From SG8-41 sp963699525 (lineage in GTDB: Bacteria > Pseudomonadota > Gammaproteobacteria > Burkholderiales > SG8-41), in NCBI GenBank assembly GCA_963699525.1, contig CAVOUI010000012.1, positions 372,001-436,000 of the forward strand: a DNA stretch of 64,000 bases. The letters run 5' to 3'. This document shows positions 62,097 to 64,000 of the stretch, piece by piece. Position 1 is the first letter of the stretch; each line of letters begins with the position of its first letter. The notes below the pieces were generated by a model, which saw nothing but the letters and a program-made list of their open reading frames with translations, was not told the DNA's origin and ran no database searches. A program made the position numbers and the translations under genes.

Positions 62097-62756
62097 ATGC
62101 GCCTGCTGCTGGTCGAAGACGATCCCATGATCGGGGAGGGCGTGCGCAAGGGCCTGCGCCAGGACGGGTTCACCGTCGACTGGGTGCGGGACGGCCCGGC
62201 CGCCGAACTTGCCGCGGCGAATGACGTCTACGATCTCATCGTGCTCGATCTCGGGCTCCCGCGGAAGGACGGTCTCGACGTGCTCGCCGCGCTGCGCCGC
62301 AAGGGCAACTCTGTCCCGGTGCTGATACTCACGGCACGCGACGCGGTTGCGGACCGCGTCAAGGGGCTCGACGCCGGCGCCGATGACTACGTGCTGAAGC
62401 CCTTTGACCTCGACGAGCTGGCGGCGCGCATCCGCGCGCTGCTCCGCCGCCGCGCGGGCCGGGCGGACGCCGTCATCGAGCACGGCGACCTCACGCTCAA
62501 TGCTTCCACCCGCGAGGCAACGCTTCGCGGAAAGGAAGTCGCGCTCTCGGCGCGCGAGTTCGCGCTGCTCGAGGCGCTGCTGGAGCGGCCGGGGGCGATC
62601 CTCTCGCGCGCCCAGCTCGAGGAGCGGCTCTACGGCTGGGGCGAGGAGGTCGAGAGCAACACGGTCGAGGTCTACATCCACTCGCTGCGCAGGAAGCTCG
62701 GCGCGGATTTCATCAGGAACGTGCGCGGCGTCGGTTACCGCGTCGCCAAGCGGTGA
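62097..62756 (+). CDS. OmpR-family response regulator (QseB/PmrA-like)
   Basis: 219 residues from ATG 62097. Receiver: MRLLLVEDDPMIGEGV with acidic pocket, phospho-acceptor Asp in LIVLDLGLPRKDGL, Thr in LILTARDA and Lys in YVLKPFD. The winged-helix domain ends SNTVEVYIHSLRRKLGADFI. It overlaps the sensor-kinase start (TGATG). The stimulus is unknown. Confidence 0.92.
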   Translation: MRLLLVEDDPMIGEGVRKGLRQDGFTVDWVRDGPAAELAAANDVYDLIVLDLGLPRKDGLDVLAALRRKGNSVPVLILTARDAVADRVKGLDAGADDYVLKPFDLDELAARIRALLRRRAGRADAVIEHGDLTLNASTREATLRGKEVALSAREFALLEALLERPGAILSRAQLEERLYGWGEEVESNTVEVYIHSLRRKLGADFIRNVRGVGYRVAKR

Positions 62757-64000
62757 TGGGCTCGATCAAGCGGCAGCTGCTCTTCGGCCTGCTGGGGCTC
62801 GTGCTGGCCGCGGTGGGCCTCGGCGCGTGGGCGGTCTACCGCCAGTCGCGCGCGGAGCTCGACGAGCTGTTCGACTATCAGCTGCGCCAGATGGCGCTTT
62901 CGTTGCGCGACCAGGCGTTCGGGGAAGCCGCGGCGCCGGCACCGGCGCCCGAGGATTTCGATTTCGCGATCCAGGTGTGGAGTCCCGATGGCGTCCGGCT
63001 CTACCTCTCCCGCCCGCAGGCGGTGTTGCCCGCCCGCGCGCGGCTCGGTTACGACACGGTGGAAACGGACGAGGGCGCGTGGCGGGTATTCAGCCACGAG
63101 CAGCGCGGGCTCGTCTTCCAGGTCGCCCAGCCGATGCGCGTGCGCGAGCACTTCGCCGCCGCTGCTGCGCTGCGTACGATCGCGCCGGTTCTCCTGCTGC
63201 TGCCCGCGCTGGGCCTGCTCGTCTGGCTCACGGTGGGACGGGGCCTGCGCCCGCTCGAGGCGGTCGCTGCGGAGGTCGAGGCGCGCACGCCATCGGCGCT
63301 GTCGCCGGTCGCGGACCGGAACCTGCCGCGGGAGGTGCGCCCGCTCGTGGAGGCACTCAACGACTTGCTGCGCCGGCTCGGCTCGGCGCTCGAAGCCCAG
63401 CGCCGGTTCGTAGCCGATGCAGCGCACGAGCTGAGGACACCGCTCACCGCGCTCAACCTCCAGGTGCAGCTTGCGGAGCGGGCGGCGGCCGGCGAGGAGC
63501 GCACGGCGGCGCTCGCAGCGGTGAAAGAGGGCATTGCCCGCGCGACGCGCGTCGTGGAGCAGTTGCTTACGCTCGCGCGCCAGGAACCCGAGGCGGCTGG
63601 CGCGGCCCGCGACGGAAACTGACCTCGCGGACCTCGCGCGCCAGGTGATCGCGGAGCTCATGCCGCTCGCCGAAAGCAGGGCGATCGACCTCGGCATGGG
63701 GCGCGCGGAGCCGGCCCGCGTCATGGGCGACCGCGAAGGACTGCGGGCGCTGCTCGCGAACCTGGTGGACAACGCCGTGCGCTACACGCAGGAGCGGGGC
63801 CGGGTAGACGTCTCCACGTTCATGGCCGATGGCGAGGCCGTGATCGAGGTAACGGACAATGGATCGGGTATTCCGGCCGATGAGCGCGAGCGCGTATTCG
63901 ACCGGTTCTACCGGCGCGCCGGCAGCGGCGGCGCCGGTAGCGGCCTCGGCCTGTCTATCGTGAAGGCGATTGCCGCACGACATGGGGGGCGCGTCGAACT
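62756..64000 (+). pseudogene. Sensor histidine kinase, one frameshift, cut by window edge
   Basis: From ATG 62756: one transmembrane helix (QLLFGLLGLVLAAVGLGAWA), a periplasmic sensor, a second helix (TIAPVLLLLPALGLLVWLTV), HAMP, and the H-box FVADAAHELRTPLTALNL. At about 63590-63605 one extra base leads to a stop at 63622; in the next frame the protein continues ETDLADLARQVIAEL, LLANLVDNAVRYTQ (N-box), VTDNGSGIPADERERVFDRF and GSGLGLSIVKAIAARHGG to the window end. Kinase domains are all present, so an error is likelier than loss. Partner of the upstream regulator; the last few residues lie outside the window. Confidence 0.85.

Overview
The window is a piece of a high-GC (roughly two-thirds GC) bacterial chromosome. 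Gene content and gene order point to a betaproteobacterium, probably Burkholderiales or a relative. Supporting features are the rplU-rpmA-obgE-proB string, ispB next to tRNA-Pro and pilSR, a long class Ia nrdAB pair, a Bug-type periplasmic receptor, a PhaM-like protein and a trxA-rho pair. No phage, complete insertion sequence, plasmid function or CRISPR array was seen. The DNA looks like core chromosome with modest accessory inserts.

Layout. 1-2.4 kb (minus): ribosomal proteins L21 and L27, ObgE, and glutamate 5-kinase (cut by the window edge). 2.5-7.7 kb (plus): octaprenyl diphosphate synthase, tRNA-Pro(CGG), PilS/PilR and AmpD. 7.7-12.1 kb: nrdAB behind a control region with a DnaA box and a tandem NrdR-box pair. 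12.2-13.5 kb: small conserved proteins. 13.5-18.1 kb (minus): threonine aldolase, a HAD phosphatase, a broken conserved gene and an EF-G-like GTPase. 18.2-21.5 kb: ECF sigma/anti-sigma pair, an AT-richer spacer with a possible IS scar, a lytic transglycosylase, a cyclophilin-like protein and a PhaM-like protein. 21.5-32 kb: mixed metabolism (TauD dioxygenase, quinone oxidoreductase, prolyl aminopeptidase, malic enzyme, fumarase C, Nudix, patatin, GreB). 32-35.7 kb: a probable catabolic cluster (carbamoylase-type amidase, Bug receptor, cytosine-deaminase-like amidohydrolase). 35.7-45.9 kb: housekeeping genes (RsgA, PhhB, M48 protease, oligoribonuclease, Pgi, thiolase, ArnT-like transferase). 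46-51 kb: a TRAP transporter and a gamma-glutamyltransferase. 51-54.4 kb: L31, two DUF2846 lipoproteins, Rho, thioredoxin and ferredoxin. 54.5-64 kb: an AddB/AddA-like nuclease-helicase pair, TrpB2 and a two-component system cut by the right edge.

Three things deserve attention. (1) Four dispersed intergenic palindromes (near 22.5, 25.1, 31.4 and 43.7 kb) share one architecture. The outer stems differ in sequence but stay complementary, the inner core is conserved, and each lies 53-81 bp before a plus-strand start codon, usually followed by a second inverted repeat. This is the best candidate here for an undescribed repeat or RNA leader family. (2) The nrdAB control region combines a consensus DnaA box, a sigma70 promoter and two NrdR boxes with a canonical 15-bp gap. 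(3) About twelve probable single-base frameshifts interrupt otherwise well-preserved genes, seven of them within 3 kb of TRAP genes. They are better explained by consensus errors than by gene decay, so genes called frameshifted here may be intact in the organism.
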